Assembly (NCBI RefSeq): GCF_900119185.1
Contig: NZ_FPJE01000037.1
Coordinates: 1 to 40,753 of the forward strand
Direction of reading: 5' to 3'
DNA: 40,753 nt
Origin: Sinomicrobium oceani
GTDB taxonomy: Bacteria; Bacteroidota; Bacteroidia; Flavobacteriales; Flavobacteriaceae
Positions within the stretch are counted from its first letter, which is position 1. Each line of letters starts with the position of its first letter. This document shows positions 24,601 through 32,614 of this stretch, in pieces. The notes under the pieces were generated by a model. That model was given only the letters and a program-made list of their open reading frames with translations, was not told where the DNA came from and did no database searches. The position numbers and the translations under genes were made by a program.

Positions 24601-25175
24601 TGGACAGTCCTGTTCTTACTAAGACCGCAACCATCGACCCTAATACGAATGAAGTGCTATCGAATAATAAGAAATTAACGAACTACTATATTAAAGAAGG
24701 GCTGGACGATTTTACAATGGTTTTGCCTAAGATCATTCAAGAATCTAAAGGGGACAAGTCCTTTTATGAGTTGATTAATTTCAAATTACATAATCAATAC
24801 GGAAATCCTATTGAAATAAGTGAAAAGGGCGGCCCCTCAACCAGTTACTTGTGGGGATATTTTGATCAATACCTCGTAGCCAAGATAGAAGGCAAGGCTT
24901 ATGTTAGTATTCCCTCTGATCTGGGATCTGCTATACGAAACACAACCAGTGAAACTTCATTATTTTCTTTGTTTGAGGATTTAAGAAACCATGAAGCTAT
25001 GGAGGATGCTTTACTTACCACCTATACTTATAAACCTTTGGTGGGAATTACTGGTATTATTGATGCCAAAGGGTTGAAAACCACGTATCATTACGACACT
25101 TTTGGACGATTATTATACATAAAAGATGCTGAAGGAAAACTGGTGGAAGAATATACATATCACTATAAAAACTAA
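21666..25175 (+). CDS. TcB-like N-terminal RHS protein, cassette 1
   Basis: A 1169-residue exported protein with a signal peptide (residues 1-19, ending SQ). Residues about 45-120 hold the conserved entry region (IHISLPLYEINGYDLKLGIN, then GTGWNLMCGGAITRTVRD), the SpvB/TcaC-like N-terminal feature of Bacteroidota RHS proteins. The middle is beta-rich. The last 50 residues are YD repeats (DAKGLKTTYHYDTFGRLLYI, LVEEYTYHYKN). Split architecture with a second, toxin-tipped RHS protein 6 bases downstream resembles the TcB/TcC pair that forms a closed shell around a toxin. Export by Sec is indicated. It has no obvious C-terminal sorting domain. Confidence 0.85.
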   Translation: MKHGLIILCLFLSPFFVVSQVNSYYLGTNQGGLGSDNVDFSVDTPTASFFENYIAYPDVNNSGKIHISLPLYEINGYDLKLGINLVYNTGGIRIDGRASNVGTGWNLMCGGAITRTVRDIPDDAYYFQTPVNICPATGLETVGWLHIPEIYPNCNIRNFPDVDGAYTGSSNNYSERYFEKQYAGTAINSLKGPDNSMVGDFEPDIFHFNVNGKSFDFVFTQEGTPKILGNEKYKIEYSIIDQPNVQTDPQQNANFCPHSEFESIDFKKYIENFTITDTEGYRYIFYDQDTERTTATHKRFYLEGVSDDPDDPFIVGENFFVLDETYPSYISAWHLSKIISPTGRQVNFDYETQTIKEKPRIPVYKGHCETGSCVTDTNRNKFQLLDFNPNIDRRTSYEVSEKSLLRVSIPGVVGIDFINSGTRLDSDGGKRLAEIQVKTGTNNLLYKYKLYHYYQDANICPSNVEDPRWCKRLFLDKVEKESAGSSEKINLYDFDYNSNTLPHRFSYEQDFWGYYNGNGAQSLIPRLYVYPTNSGFGRYRIYPIPGLAQNQFVLPGANRNVSPSKILAGMLQKITFATQGYREYVFEPNQYYDEYAYKTNYGGGLRLKQIKHNDGEGGEIVKNYSYTKVVNGNQRSSGQLYSAPLFAEGTNYFFRPGGNVMKSYFSTYRETAYYTPEGFNWPFDQLHNQYVQTEFDRWNKYTKRSSHPYNKITNEKGNTVLYTKITESISGVGRREYEFSNPEVYRGSFGTPVQQGVSMGNLYGNIYVHPPLSYVQSIFRDDGNFADNNSPFGSFKGNIQTGNAGIIPYPPNSHPPSSRSFNHGLIWKITDFTENSRKKVEKTFLYDGFRDDNELVYGLMYKAYETLHGNSFNQSEIAWAKYHHVVNAGAKVTKIITKTYDQDNPGYYVEKVEDYQYELLASGYRHLRKIRTSTGSGDLFETEYYYPHDLNGASIGGITLQEQSQIAAIESLKEFHRYLDSPVLTKTATIDPNTNEVLSNNKKLTNYYIKEGLDDFTMVLPKIIQESKGDKSFYELINFKLHNQYGNPIEISEKGGPSTSYLWGYFDQYLVAKIEGKAYVSIPSDLGSAIRNTTSETSLFSLFEDLRNHEAMEDALLTTYTYKPLVGITGIIDAKGLKTTYHYDTFGRLLYIKDAEGKLVEEYTYHYKN

Positions 25176-25181
25176 CAGGAC

Positions 25182-28100
25182 ATGAAAACTAAATTACTAT
25201 TTCTGTATTTTGTTTTTAGTGTGTCATGGTTGTTTGCCCAGGACCCACCGGCAACGATAGTAATACAGGATGATACCCTACAGTCAGGTCAAACCCGGAA
25301 TTATATCGTTACGCAGAGCATTACCTTAAAACCAAATACCTGGCTAAGGGCGGGGAGTACCTTTTCGGCAAAAGTAATATCGGATGCCTATATTCCTTTA
25401 GCCATCAGTAATACGGAGAACTATATTTTGACCCGAAGTTACCAGATGGGATTGACCAGTAGCGCAGGTATCACGGAGAATAAGGACGTCATCGATAAAG
25501 TGATATATTATGATGGTCTTGGAAGACCTAAACAAGAAGTGGCTGTCAGGGCCTCTAATGATAAACATGACATAATTACCCATATTGAATACGATTCGTA
25601 TGGCAGGCAAGTCAAAGAGTATCTTCCCTACCGGGCCGGTCAGAATAAAGGACAGTTCAATGGTAGCGCCTTATCACAGACTAACAGTTTTTACGATACA
25701 ACAAAATACGAAAACACGACTAATCCATATACGGAAAAGGTTTTTGAGCCTTCCCCTTTGAACGTGGTAGAGGAAATAGCCCCTCCGGGAGTTCCCTGGA
25801 AGGCCGATCCTTCCAGGGATAGTGATCATACCATTAAATATAAGCATACCACGAATGCTAATGAAGAAGTCCGCTTGTATGAGGTATCGCTGACATCCGA
25901 TTTTACCCCATCTCTGGTGGCTTCGGGGTATTATACCTCAAGAGAGCTCTATGTTACAATAACCAAGGATGAAAACTGGCAACCGGCGGATGGGGACAAC
26001 CGCACAACCAAAGAATATAAAGACAAACAGGGCCGTATAGTCTTAAAACGGACCTATAACAGCGGGGCTCACGACACCTATTATGTCTATGACGATTACG
26101 GCAATTTAACCTATGTGCTCCCGCCCAAGGTCAATACCGGGAGCAGTATCACCGCCACAGTGCTCAACGAGTTGTGCTACCAGTATAAATATGATGAGCG
26201 AAACCGCCTGGTGGAGAAGAAGATACCAGGAAAGGGTTGGGAGTATATCGTGTATAATCTCCTGGACCAGCCTGTGATGACCCAGGATGCCAAACTACAA
26301 GCCGATAAAAAATGGCTTTTTACCAAGTATGATGCTTTTGGGAGGGTAGCTTATACGGGTTTTCACCATAGCGAGAGCACCAGGGCCGCCCTGCAAAACA
26401 CGGCCAATGATACGGATACCTATGAGCAATATGTCTCCAAAACCGGAACCCCCACCACGTATGCCGGCACCCCGGTGTATTATAACAATGCGGCTATTCC
26501 GCAAGGTATGGCAGAGATCCATACTGTTAATTATTATGACAACTACACTTTTGATCTTGCCGGGTTAACGGTACCCACTACGGTACTGGGACAAACGGTA
26601 GATACGCAGACCAAAACCCTGGCTACAGGGAGTAAGACAAGAGTATTGGATACCAACCATTGGATCACCACGATCAGCGCCTATGATAAAAAAGGGAGGC
26701 TGATCTACACGGCGACCAAAAACCCTTACCTGAATACTGCCGATATTGTAGAAAGCAAGCTGGACTTTGCCGGGAAGGTGCTGGAAACCAGAACCACCCA
26801 TACCAAGGGGAGCAATGCCGCTATAGTTACGATAGACAAGTTCGAATACGACCATATGGGCAGGCTTTTGATCCAAACCCAAAAAATCAATAACCAGGCG
26901 GAGGAGCTTATTGCAGAAAATGTATATGATGAATTAGGGCAGTTGGAGCAGAAGAAAGTAGGAAATACCAAAAGTAAGCCTTTGCAGACTATAGATTATA
27001 CCTATAATATACGAGGCTGGCTAAAAGGCATGAACAATCCGGCTACTTTGGGCAATTCCTTGTTTGCCTTTAGAATAGGCTATAACGAAGGCAGTAACCC
27101 CTTGTACAATGGTAATATAGCGTTGACCCAATGGAAGACCAAAAACCAGGACCAGGGGTTAAAGACCTACAATTACACCTATGATGCCTTAAACCGGATA
27201 AAGACAGCCATTCATAGCAATAATAATTACAGTCTCTTAAATGTGAATTATGATAAGAATGGTAATATCATAGCTTTAAAGCGCAATGGTCATGTCAATG
27301 CCGGTGCCACTTCCTTCGGGTTGATGGATGACCTGAGCTATACCTACCATAACGGGGGCAACTTTCTGGTAAAAGTAAGTGATGCTGCCAACACGGTTTA
27401 TGGTTTTAAAGACGGCACCAATACGGATAACGATTATGCCCGGGATGCTAATGGTAACACAACCCGAGATCGGAACAAGGGTATCACGGGTATTACCTAC
27501 AACTATCTGAATTTACCAACACAGGTCAGCTTCGGCAGCAATAAAATTGTGTATATTTACGATGCCTTGGGCACTAAATTAAAGAAGGAGGTTACCCAGG
27601 GAAGTTCTGTGACAGCAACGGAGTATGCCGGGAACTATATCTATGAAAACGGGCAGTTGCAGTTTTTCAGTCACCCGGAAGGTTATGTAACCAAAGAGAG
27701 TGGTACTTATACATATATTTACCAGTATAAGGATCATTTAGGGAACGTGCGATTGTCCTATGCAAACACAGGAACGACAAGCACTCCGCAACTGGAAATG
27801 ATAGAAGAGAATAATTATTACCCATTTGGGTTCAAACATAAAGGATATAACGGTGAAACCTCTTCCGTTGGAAACAGTGTGGCGCAGAAATGGAAATATA
27901 ACGGAAAAGAGCTTGAAGAAGAACTCAATCTGAATGTTTATGATTTTCACGCCAGAAATTATATGCCTGATATTGGCAGAACTCTCACATTAGATCCTCT
28001 TGCTGAAGATTTTTATACTTTATCTTCTTATTCATTTCAAAATAATAATCCTGTTTTTTTTGTGGATCCTACAGGAAAATCTGCATTAGAATGGGTAAAA

Positions 28101-28778
28101 GTAAAAAACGAATATATTTGGGATGATAGGGTAACAGATCAGGCTACAGCAGAGCAGTATCAGGGAGAAGATGCAAAGTATGTGGGGGCTAATGCTACAG
28201 TGTCTACAGTGAAGAACGGAGAAACCGTTGATTCGGTTACTTTAAATAATGATGGGAGCGTTACTCAAGGGGAAGCAACCTTAGGAGTTAATTCAAAACA
28301 GGTTATTGCAAATGCTTATGGCTCTACATTTAAGCCAAAACAAACAGGAGGAGACTATCTTCAGATTTCAGCCGGTTTTGCATTTTTAGGTGGCTTTGGT
28401 ATTGCTTTTGGAATAGTAAATGATGCCGTAGGAAATAGTAACTTTTATTTTAATTTTGACGGGAATATTGGGCTTGGTTTGGGGGTGAGTTTGGATAGCG
28501 GAACTACGACGCCCACGGGGACAAATCAGTTTTTAACCAGTAATTTTGCAGGGAATAGTAGCAGTTATAATGCTGGAATAACAGTTATGGGAATTGATGC
28601 CAGCAGACATGTAGGAGGAAGTATACATGACAGTTGGCATACTAATGATAAAATGAACACTTCAAAATTTGGAGATCATCGGTCTGGTTATAGAACGAAT
28701 CAAGGAGGCCTTGGAATAGGTAGAGGACTTAGATTGTCTGCGATGTATTCTTATGGAACTACAACAGTTTTTAAATAG
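25182..28778 (+). CDS. DUF6443/RHS core protein with unique C-terminal tip, cassette 1
   Basis: A 1198-residue protein with a signal peptide (1-19, ending FAQ). Next come a short LKPNTWLRAGSTFSA segment typical of Bacteroidota surface repeats and a DUF6443-like region (ENYILTRSYQMGLTSSAGIT, YYDGLGRPKQEVAVRAS). Many YD repeats follow, then the RHS-associated core: DHLGNVRLSY at 851-860, YYPFGFKHKGYNG, WKYNGKELEEELNLNVYDFH, ARNYMPDIGRTLTLDPLAE and the terminal NNPVFFVDPTGK (DPTG at 962-965). The last 232 residues form a distinct tip, glycine-rich and beta-prone, with a histidine-containing SIHDSWHTNDKMN segment. I do not recognise a toxin fold. The gene just downstream is a candidate immunity gene. 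Confidence 0.88.
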   Translation: MKTKLLFLYFVFSVSWLFAQDPPATIVIQDDTLQSGQTRNYIVTQSITLKPNTWLRAGSTFSAKVISDAYIPLAISNTENYILTRSYQMGLTSSAGITENKDVIDKVIYYDGLGRPKQEVAVRASNDKHDIITHIEYDSYGRQVKEYLPYRAGQNKGQFNGSALSQTNSFYDTTKYENTTNPYTEKVFEPSPLNVVEEIAPPGVPWKADPSRDSDHTIKYKHTTNANEEVRLYEVSLTSDFTPSLVASGYYTSRELYVTITKDENWQPADGDNRTTKEYKDKQGRIVLKRTYNSGAHDTYYVYDDYGNLTYVLPPKVNTGSSITATVLNELCYQYKYDERNRLVEKKIPGKGWEYIVYNLLDQPVMTQDAKLQADKKWLFTKYDAFGRVAYTGFHHSESTRAALQNTANDTDTYEQYVSKTGTPTTYAGTPVYYNNAAIPQGMAEIHTVNYYDNYTFDLAGLTVPTTVLGQTVDTQTKTLATGSKTRVLDTNHWITTISAYDKKGRLIYTATKNPYLNTADIVESKLDFAGKVLETRTTHTKGSNAAIVTIDKFEYDHMGRLLIQTQKINNQAEELIAENVYDELGQLEQKKVGNTKSKPLQTIDYTYNIRGWLKGMNNPATLGNSLFAFRIGYNEGSNPLYNGNIALTQWKTKNQDQGLKTYNYTYDALNRIKTAIHSNNNYSLLNVNYDKNGNIIALKRNGHVNAGATSFGLMDDLSYTYHNGGNFLVKVSDAANTVYGFKDGTNTDNDYARDANGNTTRDRNKGITGITYNYLNLPTQVSFGSNKIVYIYDALGTKLKKEVTQGSSVTATEYAGNYIYENGQLQFFSHPEGYVTKESGTYTYIYQYKDHLGNVRLSYANTGTTSTPQLEMIEENNYYPFGFKHKGYNGETSSVGNSVAQKWKYNGKELEEELNLNVYDFHARNYMPDIGRTLTLDPLAEDFYTLSSYSFQNNNPVFFVDPTGKSALEWVKVKNEYIWDDRVTDQATAEQYQGEDAKYVGANATVSTVKNGETVDSVTLNNDGSVTQGEATLGVNSKQVIANAYGSTFKPKQTGGDYLQISAGFAFLGGFGIAFGIVNDAVGNSNFYFNFDGNIGLGLGVSLDSGTTTPTGTNQFLTSNFAGNSSSYNAGITVMGIDASRHVGGSIHDSWHTNDKMNTSKFGDHRSGYRTNQGGLGIGRGLRLSAMYSYGTTTVFK

Positions 28779-28781
28779 GTT

Positions 28782-29144
28782 ATGAAGAAGGTTCAACTTT
28801 CAATTTGGTTAAAAATGCTACTAATTTTAGTATGTCTTACACCTTTAGTACTTTTATTTTCCAGTATTCTTGTTCCTAATCTTTTTGATAATCGAAGTTT
28901 TGAAGAACGATTTTTAGAACGAGAACGAAAGAAAGAGTGTATAGGAATAATAGACTCTATCTACCATCAGAAAAAAAATCATAACATTTTAACACTTAAG
29001 GTTAATCAATGTATTTATGAAATTACTCCTTTGTGGGAAAACAAATTTCAGGTAGGAGACTCTATATCCAAGAAAAGAGGAGAATTGATTATAGAACATT
29101 ATCGGAACGGGACTTTAATGGATATTTTAAAGGTGAAACTTTAA
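28782..29144 (+). CDS. Small membrane-anchored protein, candidate immunity to the RHS tip
   Basis: A 120-residue protein with one N-terminal membrane helix (about residues 11-32, MLLILVCLTPLVLLFSSILV) and a soluble domain facing outward: CIGIIDSIYHQKKNHNILTL, CIYEITPLWENKFQVGDSIS. It starts 3 bases after the RHS stop, the usual place for the cognate immunity gene. Anchoring with the domain outside the cytoplasm would fit a toxin that acts in the envelope. A related partial gene follows. The family is not recognised; the immunity role is inferred from position. Confidence 0.6.
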   Translation: MKKVQLSIWLKMLLILVCLTPLVLLFSSILVPNLFDNRSFEERFLERERKKECIGIIDSIYHQKKNHNILTLKVNQCIYEITPLWENKFQVGDSISKKRGELIIEHYRNGTLMDILKVKL

Positions 29145-29173
29145 ATAAAATAGATTATGATGATTTTTAGATT

Positions 29174-29635
29174 GTGAGTGATCTTGAATGGGATAATAAA
29201 GTAAAGTATTTTTTGATTTTTATGATGGTTTTTCCGATCATTGGCCTCTTTGGTTGGATATTTTGGGGAGTAATAACAGATGATAGGACGGGTGGAGAAA
29301 TATTTTTAAGCTCCAGAAAGGAAATAAATTGTGTAGGTCGTGTGGACTCTATCTATAGGCAGAAAATGAACCACAATATATTAACACTGAGAACTGAAAA
29401 TTGTATTTTTCAAGTGGAGTCAGAATGGGAATCCAAATTCCAAATCGGAGATTCTATTTCCGCTCTACAAAGTGTTGTCTGTTCCCCGCTCTACAAAATG
29501 TTCCGAGCTCTGCGAACGTCTCCGACTTCGCAGCTCACTGCACATCAAGGACAGGCCAAAACGTCATGCTCCTCTCTGAGGGGCTTCCAAAATGATGTTG
29601 AACCACATTTTTGTAACTTGTTTAAAGCCTTTTGA
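29174..29635 (+). pseudogene. Second immunity-like copy truncated by a repeat
   Basis: Starts with GTG at 29174. Residues about 1-96 align with the gene just upstream: a membrane helix, then CVGRVDSIYRQKMNHNILTL and CIFQVESEWESKFQIGDSIS. Similarity stops at about 29460, and the rest of the frame is translated from the GAGCTC-type palindromic repeat. An ATG frame just upstream (29158, MMIFRL) ends after six codons, so the original start may also be lost. It is either a broken duplicate or a gene with a new 3' end. Confidence 0.55.
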
Positions 29636-29990
29636 TTAACCAAATCATTGCAGCGATAAATAAAGTAAGACTTGTGAGTAACCGGGATACACCCTGCTCA
29701 ACGAAGTGTTGCTGGCTCTGCGAACGTCTCCGACTTCGCAGCTCACCCCGCTCTACGAAATGTTCCGTGCTCTGCGAACGTCTCCGACTTCGCAGCTCAC
29801 TACACATCCATGACAGGCCAATACATCGCACTCCTACTTTGGCAAGTGCTCCGTACAGGTCTCTGAGGAGCTCCCAAACCTATGTTTGTGAGCATTAATG
29901 ATAGTTTTGTTTAAAGTCTTTTAATTGATCAGGTCATTGCGGAAATAAATGAAGTACGACTTGTGAGTAACCGGGATACACCCCGGAGAG
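29461..29990. repeat. Repeat block with GAGCTC-type palindromes
   Basis: Three copies of the palindrome GCTCTGCGAACGTC...GACTTCGCAGCTC lie at 29505-29536, 29715-29744 and 29769-29798, each with a TGCGAA/TTCGCA stem. The first and third are flanked by CGCTCTAC(A/G)AAATGTTCCG and by a CACATC..GACAGGCCAA tail. A longer unit ending TTGTGAGTAACCGGGATACA recurs about 289 bases apart (29672 and 29961). The block also carries the CTCTGAGG(G/A)GCT segment found at 20779. Short frames over it are artefacts. Confidence 0.8.
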
Positions 29991-30508
29991 GCATTTTTCA
30001 TTTTTTTCTTTTCAGTGAAGGTTTGGGCAGCGAAGTTGCAAAATCTTCGCTGAGCGTGGTAACCAGTCGTTTTTCTGTTTTCTAAAGTAAAAACCGGGGG
30101 AGCTCGCCGGAGAGATAACCGTACATCGGATTGGATCTGAAAAACTTTAACAGTCCAGTTGTGGATTTCCGTAACAGGTATTATGAAGTATTTCTTTCTT
30201 TTGAGTTCAAATAAATAACACGGGCATAAGAAATATTTTAGCATAGTATGACGATGTATTCTTTTTTGGATTTAAAGTATGTATAATCAATATTTTAATA
30301 AACTTCATGATGTAGTTCCATCAGGAGAAAATAGTAGTCTTCATTTATAAATGCGGTGCAGAAGTTTTTGGTGTTTATTTTGTTTTTCTATAATATTACC
30401 GTACCAAAGAACGATCCTTTTAAGGATGAATAACAATCTTGTAAACAAAACATAAAAGCGAATGAAATAAAATTACCTCTTTTTTAATAGTACTGTGGCG
30501 ATAAGCTG
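29991..30508. other. Intergenic region without a supported gene
   Basis: AT-rich stretch between the repeat block and the leader of the next fibre-like gene. A 107-codon minus-strand frame spans 29921-30244, but it starts without a good context, reads through the repeat and has a composition unlike the neighbours, so I do not call it. I see nothing else. Confidence 0.5.
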
Positions 30509-30536
30509 CTGTTTTACCCCCCCTCATATACGTTAG

Positions 30537-30584
30537 AAAGGTTTTCCCCGTGCAAAGCGGGTTCGGACCTTTTATGTTTTTTTT
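30537..30584 (+). terminator. Hairpin with T-run in the fibre-gene leader
   Basis: AAAGGT (30537-30542) pairs with ACCTTT (30567-30572) and CCCG (30547-30550) with CGGG (30558-30561), followed shortly by eight or more Ts. It lies about 40 bases before the fibre-like ATG at 30623, so it may attenuate that gene rather than end an upstream transcript. Confidence 0.5.
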
Positions 30585-30622
30585 CGACTGTAATAAAATG
30601 ATGCTATAAAACCTGCATTTCT

Positions 30623-31513
30623 ATGAAAAGAATTGTACTTTTTCTTTTAGGGATCCCTATGACCTTTTATGCGCAGACCAATACATTTCCGGGCTCCGGG
30701 AATGTGGGAATCGGAACGACGGCTCCGGCTAAAAAACTGGATGTAGTCGGTGAGGTACGTGCTGAAACTTATAGTTTCCCTCCTACACCATATGACTTTT
30801 CGCTTGCTCCAAGGACCCAATTACCCTTTATGAGTATCCGGTTATTTGATGATTATCATACGTACCGTCCAGGGGGAACTTCACCGGACAATAACCATTA
30901 TGGGACATTATTGGCTATGTATGGAAAGAGTAGTCATTGGCAAAGTGATATTTATATTGGCGCTAATAAACGAATGTATTTCAGGACAAGTGCCTGGAGG
31001 GGAGGGGCCTCAGAAACCGGGGAAACCGGCGGGTTCCACAATTGGCGGACACTATTGGATTCCCGGAGTGATGTCGCTTCATCCGGAAAGCTTCAGTTGA
31101 CCGGCTCAGGGGATCATTACATTCAGAATGGAAATTTGGGTATCGGGACAACCAGTCCGGACGCCAGGTTAGCAGTAAATGGTGTAGTACACAGTAAGGA
31201 AGTCAAGGTAGACCTGGCCGGCTGGAGCGATTTTGTATTTGCGGAAGATTATGAGCTTCCTACCCTGGAGGAAGTGGAGTTGCATATTAAAGAAAAAGGC
31301 CATTTAAAAGATATTCCCAGTGCAAAGGAGGTTGAGGAAAACGGGATATTCCTGGGGGAAATGGATGCCAAATTGTTGCAGAAGATCGAGGAGTTAACCC
31401 TGTATGTCCTGGAACTGAAAAAAGAAAACCGACAGCAGCATACCAGGATTGACAGTTTAGCAGAAAAAACCAGGAAACAACAGCAGGAAATTAACCAGCT
31501 TAAAAAGAAATAA
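30623..31513 (+). CDS. Exported fibre-like protein with coiled-coil tail (copy 1)
   Basis: A 296-residue protein with a signal peptide (1-18, ending YAQ). NVGIGTTAPAKKLDVVGEVR occurs near 28-47 and again as NLGIGTTSPDARLAVNGVVH near 172-191; these repeats are typical of Bacteroidota fibre-like proteins. The C-terminal 100 residues (VDLAGWSDFVF, LPTLEEVELHIKEKGHLKDI, FLGEMDAKLLQKIEELTLYV) resemble the tail-fibre/endosialidase-chaperone-type end, followed by a coiled coil. Such genes often precede RHS genes in this phylum. It could be a trimeric surface or fibre subunit. It ends 2 bases before its paralogue. Confidence 0.72.
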   Translation: MKRIVLFLLGIPMTFYAQTNTFPGSGNVGIGTTAPAKKLDVVGEVRAETYSFPPTPYDFSLAPRTQLPFMSIRLFDDYHTYRPGGTSPDNNHYGTLLAMYGKSSHWQSDIYIGANKRMYFRTSAWRGGASETGETGGFHNWRTLLDSRSDVASSGKLQLTGSGDHYIQNGNLGIGTTSPDARLAVNGVVHSKEVKVDLAGWSDFVFAEDYELPTLEEVELHIKEKGHLKDIPSAKEVEENGIFLGEMDAKLLQKIEELTLYVLELKKENRQQHTRIDSLAEKTRKQQQEINQLKKK

Positions 31514-31515
31514 GA

Positions 31516-32385
31516 ATGAAAAGAATATGTTTTAGGTCCCGTACAATAACGAGCAAGATTTTATGGGTCGGGCTGCTATTCATCGTTTTTTTTAAGGGAA
31601 ATGCCCAAGCGGAAGTCACTAAAAATGTTACCGTTGATGCTGCCGGGTGGAAAAGGGTGGCCCTGTTGGATGCATCAGCGGGCCGGGGATACAATGAAAT
31701 AGTATTATTCACTAAAGGAGGAGCTACAACGCCGAGGGTTGTGAAAATTTCCTGGTTTAAAGGATGGTCTACGGATTATGGAGGACTAAATGTGGTTTCA
31801 TTGAGTAATGGGGGGCTTTGGTCTAAAGTTCGAATTACTTACGATGGAACTAATTCTTATCTCGAAGTTTATTTTACCACAGCTATTCCGGTATTATCCG
31901 TTTACCAGGATCAATCTGTATGGAGTGGAGGGAGTATTATAGAAGGAACATTACCCGGCGGCGGTGGCAATATTGTGGTTTCGGCCACGGTAGGCCGGGT
32001 AAATTACGGAGAAGGAGCCTTTTATCTGGGATATAACGGTAATGTAGGTATCAATACCACTACTCCCGATGCCAAACTATCGGTAAATGGCGTCGTACAC
32101 AGCAAGGAAGTCAAAGTAGATCTGAACGGCTGGAGCGATTTTGTATTTGAAGAAGGTTATGGCCTTCCCACCTTGGAAGAAGTAGAACAGCATATTAGGG
32201 AAAAAGGGCATTTAAAGGGGATCCCAAGTGCTGAGGAAGTAAAGGCCCGGGGCATTTTGTTAGGGGAGATGGATGCCAAATTGTTGCAGAAGATCGAGGA
32301 ATTGACTTTGTACATGATAGAGCTAAAGAAAGAAAACCAACAGCTCCGTAAAGAAATCGATGCACTTAAAGAAAGTGAAAAATAA
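31516..32385 (+). CDS. Exported fibre-like protein with coiled-coil tail (copy 2)
   Basis: A 289-residue protein with a signal peptide ending near residue 31 (NAQA). The N-terminal two thirds are unrelated to copy 1 and beta-rich (VTKNVTVDAAGWKRVALLDA, NEIVLFTKGG). From NVGINTTTPDAKLSVNGVVH onward it parallels copy 1 (VDLNGWSDFVFEEGYGLPTL, LLGEMDAKLLQKIEELTLYM), ending in a coiled coil. Different heads on a shared tail fit a modular, exchangeable fibre. It is translationally close to copy 1 (2-base gap) and lies upstream of the cassette 2 RHS gene. Confidence 0.72.
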   Translation: MKRICFRSRTITSKILWVGLLFIVFFKGNAQAEVTKNVTVDAAGWKRVALLDASAGRGYNEIVLFTKGGATTPRVVKISWFKGWSTDYGGLNVVSLSNGGLWSKVRITYDGTNSYLEVYFTTAIPVLSVYQDQSVWSGGSIIEGTLPGGGGNIVVSATVGRVNYGEGAFYLGYNGNVGINTTTPDAKLSVNGVVHSKEVKVDLNGWSDFVFEEGYGLPTLEEVEQHIREKGHLKGIPSAEEVKARGILLGEMDAKLLQKIEELTLYMIELKKENQQLRKEIDALKESEK

Positions 32386-32614
32386 AAATTGCATTATGAA
32401 ACTGAAATTTATGTATTTAAACATACTCTAAAAGAGACTTAATATCCAAATTTAAAGTTCAAAGTTTATTAAAAAAAACGAAATGTTCATAACCACCAAA
32501 ATTCACAACAACGATCAAACGGTCCGGTCCCCGATATCTTTAAAGGAGACGTTTAATCCGGACAGAATACCTGATGTCTCCGCGAGCTTATCCCGGTTGT
32601 CTTTTAGAGCAAAA

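Noticed and set aside
29632-29898. 88- and 69-codon frames over the GAGCTC repeat block
   Set aside because: Both strands are open because the repeat is palindromic; the translations simply repeat the element.
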